Part shown: positions 7,898-16,766 of the stretch, piece by piece
Layout of the letters: every line of letters begins with the position of its first letter
How positions within the stretch are numbered: the first letter of the stretch is position 1
DNA from: an uncultured Opitutia bacterium
Lineage (GTDB): Bacteria > Verrucomicrobiota > Verrucomicrobiia > Opitutales > Opitutaceae
DNA length: 38,436 nucleotides
Reading direction: 5' to 3'
Assembly (NCBI GenBank): GCA_903896015.1
Contig: CAITWF010000096.1
Span: 1-38,436, forward strand
Notes under the pieces: generated by a model
Told to the model about the DNA's origin: nothing
Seen by the model: only the letters and a program-made list of their open reading frames with translations
Database searches by the model: none
Made by a program: the position numbers and the translations under genes

Positions 7898-10225
7898 TTG
7901 CGCGGCTTCGGCATCGAAGTCTGGTTCGATCAGGATGCCTTGCGCGGGGGCGACGCGTGGGATCAGAAAATCCGCCGCCAGATCAAGGACTGCACGCTGT
8001 TCCTCCCGGTCATTTCGCAGCACACGCAGACGCGCACCGAGGGCTATTTCCGGCTCGAATGGAAGCTCGCCGTCGAGCGCTCGCACCTCATGGCCGAGGG
8101 TAAGCCGTTCCTCGCGCCCGTCGCGATCGACCGCGCGCACGAGGAGGACGCCGTCGTGCCGCCGGAGTTCATGCGCGTGCAATGGACCCGCCTGCCGCAG
8201 GGCCTGCCCACGCCGGAATTTGTCGAGCAAATCAAGCGCCTCCTCGAAACCCGCGGCAAAGTCGCGCCGGCCCCGGGCCGCGAACCCCTCACGACGACCT
8301 CGCTGCCAATGGCGCCCGCGGGGCTTGCGCCGAAATTTGGGGTGTTCGCCGGCTTCGTGATCCTGCTCCTGATGGGCGGTGGCCTTTATTTTTTGCTGCG
8401 ACCCTCCGCGAAAGAGTCGTCCGCTCCGCCGAAGATCGCCGCGGAATCGAAAATCACTTCGGTCCCTCCCGCCGCCAACCTCCCGCCGCCGACCTCTCTC
8501 GCGTCGGCCGCTGCTTTGCTCGGTGAGAAATCTATCGCGGTCCTCCCTTTCGCCAATCTCAGCTCGGAAAAGGAAAACGAATTCTTCGCCGACGGCGTGC
8601 AGGACGATGTCATCACCAACCTCGCGAAAATCCGCGACCTCACCGTCATCTCGCGAACGTCCACGCTCGCGTATCGCGACGCCGCCTCGCGCAACCTGAA
8701 AAAAATCGCCGGTGAACTCGGCGTCGCGACCGTGCTCGAAGGAAGCGTGCGCCGCGTCGGAACCAAGGTGCACATGAACGCGCAGCTCATCGACGCGCGC
8801 ACCGACGCCCACCTCTGGGCCGAGACCTTCGACGGCGACGCCGGCGACATCTTCGCGTTGCAAGCCAGTCTCGCGCAAAAAATCGCCGCCTCGCTCAAGG
8901 CCACGCTCACCCCCGGCGAGCGCACGCTCATCGAGCGCCGGCCGACCCAAAATCAGGAAGCCTACGAACTCTTCTCGCGCGCCGAGCTTCTCAATGAAGC
9001 GCTGAGCCCGGTATCGCCTCGGTCGGCCTACGAACCGATTGTCGCGCTCTACGAGCAGGCGGTCGCCAAGGATCCGGCATTCGCGCTCGCGTTCGCTCAT
9101 TTGTCAGCACTCCACGGTTTGATGTATTGGTTTCCGGGCGTTGATGCCACCGCCGATCGTCGCGCGCGCGCCGAAGCCACGCTCGCGGCGGCGCGGCTGC
9201 TCGCGCCCGATGCGCCCGAAACCCATTTTGCGCAGGGTGAGTTTGCCTATCGGTGCAACGACGACTGGCAGGGAGCGTTGGCGGAATACGCGGTGGCCGA
9301 GCCAAGCATGCCCAATGATGCCGCACTACAATATGAGATCGGCACTGCACATCGGCGCCTGCTGAATTTTACGGAGGCAGTGCGGCGCTTTGAGCGAGCC
9401 GTGGCGCTGAATCCGCGCGATCTCAATGCTGTCATTGCACTGGCCGAAACACCGCTAGCGATGCGTCGGTATGCCCAAGCCAGGACGCTCGCAGCGCAAC
9501 ATCTCGCCATCTTCCCCGGCGATCGGCGCCTTCGCAGCGTGCTCGTTGCCGCCCAATACGAGTTGGACGGCGATTTTCCTGCCTTTAACCAGGCTCGCGC
9601 CGAAATGGGCGTGGGTAGCATCGATCCCTTTGCGCTAGGGCTCGCCTATCGGACGGCGCTCTTGGCGCGCGACTTTTCGGCGGCGGAGCGCATCCTGGCC
9701 GATTCGCGCCTCGATCCGAATGTTTTGCTGGAAGCCACGGTTCTCCTGTTTCCCGGATGGGGCGGTTCCACAGGTGCAGTCGGCGGAGGCCTCAATTCCA
9801 GGGCGCGCCATCATGCGCTGGTGGCGTTCCTAGTCGGAAAGCGGGAGGCGGCCGCGAAGTTTGCTGATGAGCTGATTGCATCTTATCGCCAAGACAGCCA
9901 GACGCCGCGCCAGAAACCCAACGTGTTGCTGGTGATCGCCGAAGCCGAAGCCGAAGCCGGTCGGGTCGACGATGCGATTCGCGATGGCCAAGCGGCGCTC
10001 GCCCTTTATCACTCCGATGATGAGTATGCGGCGCTCAGAAGTGAAATGCGCTTTGCCACGATTCAACTCATTCTCGATCGGCGCGACGACGCGCTGGCAT
10101 CGCTGCGCCGATTAATGAGCCAGCCGGGAACTCTCCCGCAGGCGCTCCGCACCGACCCAATCTGGTCGCGGCTAAAGGACGACCCGCGGTTCGAGGAAAT
10201 CCTGAAATCTGCGAAGGTGTTTTGA
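7898..10225 (+). CDS. TIR-domain / TM / TolB(FlgO)-like / TPR protein
   Basis: The open frame from TTG 7898 gives 775 residues. The original start is probably ATG 7817, separated by an amber codon. Order of parts: remainder of a TIR domain (GIEVWFDQDALRGGDAW, LFLPVIS, FRLEWKLAVERS; residues 1-125), a linker rich in Pro, one membrane helix (about 148-167), and a TolB/FlgO-like domain (about 210-345) with SIAVLPFANLSSEKENEFFADG, VISRTSTLAYR, VLEGSVRR and HLWAETFDGD. TPR-like helices fill the rest. This arrangement recurs in bacterial proteins related to CadC/adenylate-cyclase-type sensors and suggests an inner-membrane signalling protein with a cytoplasmic TIR and a periplasmic sensor. Without the first strand, the TIR fold made from 7898 would be incomplete. 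The stop lies 7 bp from the stop of the convergent GH2 gene. Confidence 0.8.
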   Translation: MRGFGIEVWFDQDALRGGDAWDQKIRRQIKDCTLFLPVISQHTQTRTEGYFRLEWKLAVERSHLMAEGKPFLAPVAIDRAHEEDAVVPPEFMRVQWTRLPQGLPTPEFVEQIKRLLETRGKVAPAPGREPLTTTSLPMAPAGLAPKFGVFAGFVILLLMGGGLYFLLRPSAKESSAPPKIAAESKITSVPPAANLPPPTSLASAAALLGEKSIAVLPFANLSSEKENEFFADGVQDDVITNLAKIRDLTVISRTSTLAYRDAASRNLKKIAGELGVATVLEGSVRRVGTKVHMNAQLIDARTDAHLWAETFDGDAGDIFALQASLAQKIAASLKATLTPGERTLIERRPTQNQEAYELFSRAELLNEALSPVSPRSAYEPIVALYEQAVAKDPAFALAFAHLSALHGLMYWFPGVDATADRRARAEATLAAARLLAPDAPETHFAQGEFAYRCNDDWQGALAEYAVAEPSMPNDAALQYEIGTAHRRLLNFTEAVRRFERAVALNPRDLNAVIALAETPLAMRRYAQARTLAAQHLAIFPGDRRLRSVLVAAQYELDGDFPAFNQARAEMGVGSIDPFALGLAYRTALLARDFSAAERILADSRLDPNVLLEATVLLFPGWGGSTGAVGGGLNSRARHHALVAFLVGKREAAAKFADELIASYRQDSQTPRQKPNVLLVIAEAEAEAGRVDDAIRDGQAALALYHSDDEYAALRSEMRFATIQLILDRRDDALASLRRLMSQPGTLPQALRTDPIWSRLKDDPRFEEILKSAKVF

Positions 10226-10232
10226 GCGGTGC

Positions 10233-13200
10233 TCAGGGCGCGGCGTTCACGAGCACGACGTATTGGTTTGCGCGCACGGGGGCGCCGTCGGTGTTGGAGC
10301 CGAAGGTGAGGCTTTCGTCTTTCGCTGCGCGGCGGGAAAAAAGTTTCATTGGCTGGCCGTTGACCGTGACTGATTGCTCTGTCGGCTGAAATTGCTTGGT
10401 GAGCCACGCGGGCAGCGGCGCGCGTCCATCGTGTGCAATCGTGACCACGGAGCCTGCGGGCACGGCCAGTTCGATTAGATCGACGGCGCTGTAGCGTTGA
10501 TCGGCGTCGGCGACTTGCAGCCAGTCGGCGCCGACCAGAGTCGCGGGGAGATTCGCGAACGTGTAATCGCGATCGATATAGATATTGCGGCCGTCACGGG
10601 CGCCGAGCTCGACGTGCACGATGGCGGACTCGGGGCCGGTGTAGCTGAAGGTCTTGATGAACTTGCCGAGCGAAGTGGCGGCTTTGGCGGCCGACTTCGG
10701 TGTGGTCGCGGTGGAGGCAAAGGCAGCATTCGCCGGCGCTGCCGCCGGCAACTTCACCGCTGGCGCAACCGGCGCGATGGTGGTGTAGCCGCCCTCGGCA
10801 GAGAACGGTCGTGACTCGATCATGACCGTGGCATCGCGCAGGCCGGCGCTGTTCGCGACGACGGTGATTTTCCCGGCGGTGCGCGTGGCGCGCACGGCTA
10901 CACGGTTGATGCCCGCCTCGAGATCGAGAAACGCGTTGTTGGTGGAATTGATTTTGCCGCTGTTGTAGCCGCCGCGCCAGACAGCCGGGCCGGCCGTCTC
11001 AAAGTCGGCGCGCTGCTGAAACGTCGGGCAGCGCTCGCCGTTGGCGTCGACCGCCTCGACGTCGATCAGCGCGATGTCTTCGCCGTCGGCACGTAGACCG
11101 CCGGGTGCCGTGATCGGTGTGAGCTTCAGCGCGATCGGCGCGCCGACGGTGTGCAGCACATGCATTGCGATGACTTTGCCGCCGGTTGAGGCGACGGCCT
11201 TGAGTTCGCCCGGCGCGAACGCGACCTCTTTAAACGTGAAAAGATATTTGTCCGAAACCTTGCCATGACCGAGCGACGCGCCGTTGAGGAAGAGTTCGAC
11301 GTCTTCGGCATTCGACGCGACGAAGACGTTTTTCGTCGTGCCGGTGGGATAGGTCCAATGCCCGATGATGTGCACTTGCGGATCGGGGCGCCACATCGCG
11401 GCGCAGACGTAGTAGGCTTCCTTCGGCAGGCGCACGCCATCGACTTCGCCGCCCGCGCGCGCGACTTCAGCCGGCACCCGGCCACCGCTGGTCGAATCGG
11501 AAAAAATCCAGTTGCCGCCGCCGGCGTGTTCGGGCGCGCCGAGTTTCTTCATGTATTGGTTCACTTGGTTGGCAGCATATTGCTCGCTCGTGAGCTGGTA
11601 GGTCATGCCTTTCGCCTCGGGATAACCGAAGTTCGGCGGCGAGGCATCGTCCCACACGCGGCGCGGCGACTCCTCCCGATCATACTCGCCCTCGACGACG
11701 GGCAGACGCGCGATTTCGCGGCCGCCCTCGGTCCCGATACCGACGTCCATGAACTCCGCTGTAACCGCGTCGGCGCGACGGTGCGCGTAGGCGCGGCCGC
11801 CGTGCGGGTCGTATTTGTCCATGAGTCCGCGTAACTCGGCCGCGTGCTCGCGCGTGACCTTTTGGTTGCCGCCCTCGTAGATGAGCACCGAGGGGTTGTT
11901 GCGAAAATAGATCACCATGTCGCGAAACGCGATCGTGCGAAGCTTCCACGCGGCCCGCACCGTGTCGGACTCGCCATCGGTGCCGGGCTGGAGCGCGATG
12001 ATGCCGAGCCGATCTCCGGCGTTGATCTGCGCGGGGCCGCTGGCGGCGTGACCCCAGCGCACGAAATTTCCGCCTGCCTGCTTCATCAGATCGAGCGTCG
12101 TGAAATGCAGCCAATCGGGCTGCGCAGCGCCAAGGCCCGGCCACTCGTCGGTCGGCTTCTGGCCCCAGCCGTGGAGTTTGAGGTGGGAGCCATTGATGAA
12201 AAATCCGGCGCTGGCGTCCCAGCGCACCGCGCGGATGCCGAGGGGAATCTCGGTGGTGTCGATCGTTTGGCCGCCGACGCGCAGCGAGCAGACGACGCGA
12301 TAGAGGTGAGGATAGGCGGGCTCCCACAGGCGCGGTGACGGGATGACGGCGGCGAGTTTAATCGTGTGCTCCACGCCCGCCGCGATCGTTTCGGTCGTCT
12401 TCATCGCGAAGACGGACCTGCCGTCGGCATCGAACATTTCGTTTAGCAATTCAACGGTGGCGCCCGCGGCGCGATCGTTTTTCACCGGCACCTCGACGCC
12501 GACCTTGGCGGACGCATTGGAAATCTCAGTCGCGTAAACGTAAGGTCCCGTCGTCTGGAGAAACGAATAGAGCGGCAGCGTGATGTGCAGCGGATCGGTC
12601 ACGATGAGCCGGACGTTGCGGTAGAGCCCACCGTGTGCGGGATGCCAGTGTGGGTTATTCCACGGGATCTGATCGGCCTGCAAGTCGTCGAGGTTTTCGG
12701 GGATCGTCTCGTTCACTTTCTTTGAGAGTTCGCCGAGATTCGGATTCGCGATCGAGGAGAGCGGAGCGGCGGCCTCGCCGTTGCGCTTCGCGAGCTCCGC
12801 GATCGTCGCGGGATCGAGCGGGTCCTTCATGAAGCGGTTGTCGACCATCACGGCGAGGACGTTGGGTGCGCCGACTTTCAGGTGAGGCGTAAGGTCGAAG
12901 CCGAAGGGGGTGAAGCCGGTTTTCGCGACGCCGAGCTTTTCACCATTGAGGTAAACCTCGGCGATTTGGCGCGCGGCCTCGAACTCGATGAAAACTTTTT
13001 TCCCGTTCCACGCCGCCGGCGCGGAAAACGTCTTCCGATACCACGTGCGGCCGCTCCATTGAATCTGCTCGCCGCGGTGGCCGGGCGTGGACCAGTTGTC
13101 GAACGTGTCCACGTCGTTGAACGTGTGCGGGGTCGAGACGACGCTCCAGTTGCTGTCGTCGAAAGCGGGGGCCGACGCGCCGGCCGGATCCTCCTTAACA

Positions 13201-13331
13201 AAGCGCCAGTCCGGATTGAAATTCAGTGTGAGTCGGCCGTTGGCATCGGCAGCACGGAGGGCCGAGGAAAACGCGACGACAACACAAGCGAGGAAAGCGC
13301 CCGCGCGGCGGGCGAACGTGGGGTGAAGCAT
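10233..13331 (-). CDS. Exported glycoside hydrolase family 2-like protein
   Basis: This 1032-residue protein has a signal peptide ending at about residue 27 (SSALRA). A sugar-binding jelly roll (about 35-260; WSVVSTPHTFNDVD, WYRKTFSAP, VYLNGEKLG, GGLYRNVRLIV) is followed by an Ig-like domain and a TIM barrel (about 380-600; RAVRWDASAGFFINGSHLKL). Beyond that are DUF4982/Ig-like domains (FVASNAEDVELFLNGASLG) and a C-terminal beta domain. This is the layout of GH2 beta-galactosidase or beta-glucuronidase-type enzymes. The acid/base region reads NNPSVLIYEGGNQ, with Gln490 where the classical motif has Glu (GNE). The nucleophile region is probably VVEGEYDRE (Glu547 or Glu549). Exact substrate is unknown. 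Neighbouring lyase-like and esterase genes suggest attack on a complex plant or algal polysaccharide. Confidence 0.85.
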   Translation of the reverse strand: MLHPTFARRAGAFLACVVVAFSSALRAADANGRLTLNFNPDWRFVKEDPAGASAPAFDDSNWSVVSTPHTFNDVDTFDNWSTPGHRGEQIQWSGRTWYRKTFSAPAAWNGKKVFIEFEAARQIAEVYLNGEKLGVAKTGFTPFGFDLTPHLKVGAPNVLAVMVDNRFMKDPLDPATIAELAKRNGEAAAPLSSIANPNLGELSKKVNETIPENLDDLQADQIPWNNPHWHPAHGGLYRNVRLIVTDPLHITLPLYSFLQTTGPYVYATEISNASAKVGVEVPVKNDRAAGATVELLNEMFDADGRSVFAMKTTETIAAGVEHTIKLAAVIPSPRLWEPAYPHLYRVVCSLRVGGQTIDTTEIPLGIRAVRWDASAGFFINGSHLKLHGWGQKPTDEWPGLGAAQPDWLHFTTLDLMKQAGGNFVRWGHAASGPAQINAGDRLGIIALQPGTDGESDTVRAAWKLRTIAFRDMVIYFRNNPSVLIYEGGNQKVTREHAAELRGLMDKYDPHGGRAYAHRRADAVTAEFMDVGIGTEGGREIARLPVVEGEYDREESPRRVWDDASPPNFGYPEAKGMTYQLTSEQYAANQVNQYMKKLGAPEHAGGGNWIFSDSTSGGRVPAEVARAGGEVDGVRLPKEAYYVCAAMWRPDPQVHIIGHWTYPTGTTKNVFVASNAEDVELFLNGASLGHGKVSDKYLFTFKEVAFAPGELKAVASTGGKVIAMHVLHTVGAPIALKLTPITAPGGLRADGEDIALIDVEAVDANGERCPTFQQRADFETAGPAVWRGGYNSGKINSTNNAFLDLEAGINRVAVRATRTAGKITVVANSAGLRDATVMIESRPFSAEGGYTTIAPVAPAVKLPAAAPANAAFASTATTPKSAAKAATSLGKFIKTFSYTGPESAIVHVELGARDGRNIYIDRDYTFANLPATLVGADWLQVADADQRYSAVDLIELAVPAGSVVTIAHDGRAPLPAWLTKQFQPTEQSVTVNGQPMKLFSRRAAKDESLTFGSNTDGAPVRANQYVVLVNAAP

Positions 13332-13437
13332 GGGGCGAAGTTAGCGCGGGGTGGTGCGCCTCGGCCAGCGCTTTGATGTTTATCGCGTTAAGCCGCCGGC
13401 GCGTCACCCACGGGCGTTTGGCTCGTCTTGCGGTGCG

Positions 13438-14753
13438 ATGACAAAACTCGCCTTCGTCCTATTAGTGTTGGGCCTCGCGCCGCGACCGCCACCGGCCTCA
13501 GCAGCTTCGAGGCGATCGAGGAGCCGCTGGTGAAATTTTTTCCCGCGGCGAAGACATTCACGCCGGACGATTTCGTCAATATCACCGATCGCGGCGACGG
13601 CGTTTTCCGCATGACCGATCGCTACAATGCCACGTGGTGGGACGGCGATCGGGACACGACCAACAGCGATCGCCAGCGTGCCGAGGTGAAGGGGCTCGGG
13701 CCGCACCAGCACGACGGCGAGACGTTTTTCTACACGACCACCTGGCGCACGAACCCGGAGTTTCGCGGCACGGCGGGATTCTGCCACGTGTTTCAACTGA
13801 AGGCGACGAACGGCGACAACGCCGCGCCGCTCGTGACGATTTCCATTCATGGCGGCAAAGCGACCGTCGAGGCGAATCCGGTGGGAAAGAAAATCATCGC
13901 TCGCGAATTTTCGTGGAAGCCCGGCATTTGGCTGACCGTGCGCCTCATCATCAAAACCTCCCGCGCAGCTGACGGTGCGCTCCTCGCCTCGGTGGATGGC
14001 GATGCGTTTCAGGGCGCGAGGGGCGTCGAACTTTCACGGCCGGGAGCCGACGAGTATCGCCCGAAATGGGGGCTTTATCGCAAGGCCACGGTCGGCGCGC
14101 CGATGGGTGACGACTATGTCGAGCACAGCCAGGTGCGGGCGCTCGGACTCCCCGCCGACTTCGACGCGACCGCTGCGAAGCCGCTGCAGATTCTCGCGCC
14201 GGATGACAATGCCGCCCTCGAGCGTGGGGCGCGTGCGAAGGCGCGGGCTGCATCGCCGGCCGTTGCGCTCGCGTGGCTGCGAACGCTGCCCGACGCTGAT
14301 TCGTGCAATTTCTCCCTCGCCTCGATCGCCGCGCTCTGGGCCGAGACCGATCCGGCAGCGGCGATGGCGTGGGCGGAAAAGTTTCCCCGTCGCGCCGTGC
14401 GACTCGACGCAATGACGCGCATCTTCGCCCGTTGGGCCGATCGTGACGTGGGGGCCGCCACGACCTGGCTCAGCCACCACGCGCCCGACGCCGCTCTGGA
14501 TTCGATCGCGTGGCTGTTTGCGACCGACACGACTTACCGCTACGTCAACCGCCACTACGCGCTCGACGGCGCCGCGTTGATCAAAGATCCGGCTTTGCGC
14601 GGCGCGGCGTTTGAGCACGTCGTGCTGATTTGGGCGCGGCAGGATGCGAACGCCGCCGCGGCTTTCGTTGCGGAAACGCCTTCACTTGAACCGGCACAAA
14701 AGGCCAGCCTCCTGAAAAAGATCAGCTCCCGTTCCACGCCGGCGAGTGGCTGA
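13438..14753 (+). CDS. Exported polysaccharide lyase-like protein, frameshifted after signal peptide
   Basis: ATG 13438 begins a good signal peptide, MTKLAFVLLVLGLA, but that frame stops at 13533. The rest of the protein continues in the frame one base earlier, which is open from upstream of 13428 but starts there with unsuitable residues. A single missing base near 13475-13495 would restore one protein of about 440 residues. The mature N-terminal half (ATWWDGDRD, RQRAEVKGLG, FCHVFQLKA, YRPKWGLYRKA) resembles the heparin lyase I-like jelly roll (PF14099-type polysaccharide lyases). The C-terminal half (about 280-440) is alpha-helical, with repeats of the form W(A)xxDxxAAxxW, for instance ALWAETDPAAAMAWAEKFP. 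Lyase activity is inferred and the uronic-acid substrate is unknown. It ends 13 bp from the convergent esterase gene. Confidence 0.7.
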
Positions 14754-14766
14754 CCACGTTTCGGGC

Positions 14767-16716
14767 TTACTTCCAGTTTTCGTCGAAAAACCCGGCATCG
14801 ACAATCTTGCCGGGCCATTTTGGGCCGGGCGGTGTGTCGAGATCGACGATGGCGTAGTCGGGGAGTTTCGGTGTCTGAACGGCGTTGGAACCGTAGGCGT
14901 CATCGCGCAAATCCATTCCGCTGTTCAGGACGACGTAGTGCTCCGGGTGGAGCGGATTCGGGAAAATGAGGATCGGCGCGTAGTGTGAAGCGTCGTAAGT
15001 TTTTCCGCGGAAAACTATTTTGTCGGCGGTCCACGTGAGCGGAAGTTGCGGCAGCAACTTCGCGAGAATTTCGTTGGACGAAGGATCGCCCCAGAGGACT
15101 AAGTTATTATTGTCGATTTCCTGCGGCGTAAGCGCGGTATCGTCTTTCACGGGCGCGTCGCCGCGGAAGACGTCACGCCACATCTTGGTCGCGTGCGCCA
15201 ACTCGCGGCTTGTCCACGCGCCGGCCTTTTCGTTGAGCGGCTTCCCCGTCGGCCGGACGTATACGAATGATTCCATGAAGGCATCGTCGATCGCGCCGCT
15301 CAGGCCGGCTTTTTTGTGCAGGCGGGATGAGTCTTGTTGCGTCGCATAGCGCCAGCTCCCGGATTCCTTCCAGAGCATGCGCCCGGATTGGGACGAAGGA
15401 TTGGTGGGCAGCTTTTGACCGTCGATCGTGATTTCGAACGGCGTGCTCAAGAGCTGGAGCTCGCGCACGTTCTTGGTTTCGACGATGACCGCGTTGGTAT
15501 CGAGCGCCTGAACGTGGGCGTCCGCCCGCTCCCATTCTTTTTCCAAGGCGAGGATCGCAACGCAGCGCTCGCCCGGGTAGCGCGCCGTATAAGTCGTGAG
15601 TCGCACTTCGCGCGGCTGCGCTTCGCGTCCTTGGGCGGCGATCTGCTCAAGCCGAGCGGTGAGTTTTTCTTTCGTGGCGGGTTCGTATTTGTGCGCGGTT
15701 TGCGGACCGATGAAGCGTTCGAGCTTCAGGCCTTCCTTCGCCATCGCGGCCTCCATGAGATCGGCGGATTGTTTCTGGGGATCGATCTCGCCGCTGTAGG
15801 CGATCGTCGGGCAGTTGAACAAATTTCCGGCGACGTCAGTCGCGTTGTACCAGTGCCAAAGTTTTTGCTCCCACCACGGCGGCGGTTCTTTGCCGGGCGC
15901 GAGCGCTTTCGTGTAGATGGCGGTTTCGGCGAAACCGGCGCCGGGCGACGCCGAACTCCACAGGCCCGAGTGATGCACCGCGAGATGCCACACGCTCGCG
16001 CCGCCCATCGAAAAACCAGCGACGCTCGTCCGCAGCGGATCGATCGCGTAGTCGCGGCGCACAGCGTCCATCGCCTCGAATACGTCGACTTCGCCGGCAA
16101 ATTTCGTCGCATTGCAGAACCGGCCATACGGGATGAGGACGAGCGTGTCGGCAGGAGCGATCTCGGGGGCGTGGGCCTCGCGCTCGGCGAGAAAGGCGAG
16201 TTCGGTGCGTTTTTCGCCGCGGCCGAGCAGCCATACTTGGAGCCGACCCGGCTGATCGCGTTTCCAGTTCTTCGGGACGACGAGGCCGTAGGGTTGCACG
16301 GAGCCGTCGAGCTTCGAGCGGTAGCCGCGCACGATGAGGCCAGTCGAGATGAGCCACGGTTTTTCGGCGGCGGAAAATTGCTGCACGCGCTCGTGACCTT
16401 CGACGAGCAGATGGCGGGCGAAGGCGATTTCCTTCGGTGCGAAGAACTCGTCGTAACGCAGCGCCCAGTCGACGGCTTTGTGGAAAATCTCCACGTCCGC
16501 GAGCTGTGCCAGCGCGCGCTCGTTGTCGGCAGTAATTGCGCGGCTCAGCGCGTCGATCTCGGCGCGCAGTGCGGCCGCGCCGGTGGTCAGCTCGGCGCGA
16601 TCTTTTTCGGTGATCGCGATGCCGGCGGGTGGGAGGCGTTTCGCGGCGGGTGGGGGACTTTGGGCGGGCGCGAGCGGGGCGAGAAGCAGCGCGGCGAGAA
16701 GGAGGGTAGAGCGCAT
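14767..16716 (-). CDS. Exported alpha/beta-hydrolase (prolyl oligopeptidase-type esterase)
   Basis: ATG 16716 gives 649 residues with a signal peptide, MRSTLLLAALLLAPLAPAQ. The frame continues upstream to 17076, but that part only shadows the next gene. An N-terminal helical region (about 35-110) precedes an alpha/beta-hydrolase domain (about 115-340) with YGLVVPKNW, the nucleophile elbow AGFSMGGASVWH (Ser236), a probable acid in SGEIDPQ and a probable His in TAHKYEP. A long C-terminal part (about 350-640) continues into a second all-beta/alpha region with NNLVLWGDPSSNEILAKLLP, seen in exported PHB-depolymerase/esterase-like proteins of this phylum. Carbohydrate esterase or peptidase activity is possible. 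It lies 50 bp downstream of the dienelactone hydrolase gene on the same strand, probably one transcript. Confidence 0.75.
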   Translation of the reverse strand: MRSTLLLAALLLAPLAPAQSPPPAAKRLPPAGIAITEKDRAELTTGAAALRAEIDALSRAITADNERALAQLADVEIFHKAVDWALRYDEFFAPKEIAFARHLLVEGHERVQQFSAAEKPWLISTGLIVRGYRSKLDGSVQPYGLVVPKNWKRDQPGRLQVWLLGRGEKRTELAFLAEREAHAPEIAPADTLVLIPYGRFCNATKFAGEVDVFEAMDAVRRDYAIDPLRTSVAGFSMGGASVWHLAVHHSGLWSSASPGAGFAETAIYTKALAPGKEPPPWWEQKLWHWYNATDVAGNLFNCPTIAYSGEIDPQKQSADLMEAAMAKEGLKLERFIGPQTAHKYEPATKEKLTARLEQIAAQGREAQPREVRLTTYTARYPGERCVAILALEKEWERADAHVQALDTNAVIVETKNVRELQLLSTPFEITIDGQKLPTNPSSQSGRMLWKESGSWRYATQQDSSRLHKKAGLSGAIDDAFMESFVYVRPTGKPLNEKAGAWTSRELAHATKMWRDVFRGDAPVKDDTALTPQEIDNNNLVLWGDPSSNEILAKLLPQLPLTWTADKIVFRGKTYDASHYAPILIFPNPLHPEHYVVLNSGMDLRDDAYGSNAVQTPKLPDYAIVDLDTPPGPKWPGKIVDAGFFDENWK

Positions 16717-16766
16717 GGGGAAAAGAAAACGACGTGCGTCCGAGGAGCGCACGCCGCGAAAGCGAA

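Noticed and set aside
9940-9963. Three tandem GCCGAA units inside the TIR gene
   Set aside because: Too few copies to be a variable repeat, and in frame (Ala-Glu) within a helical TPR region.
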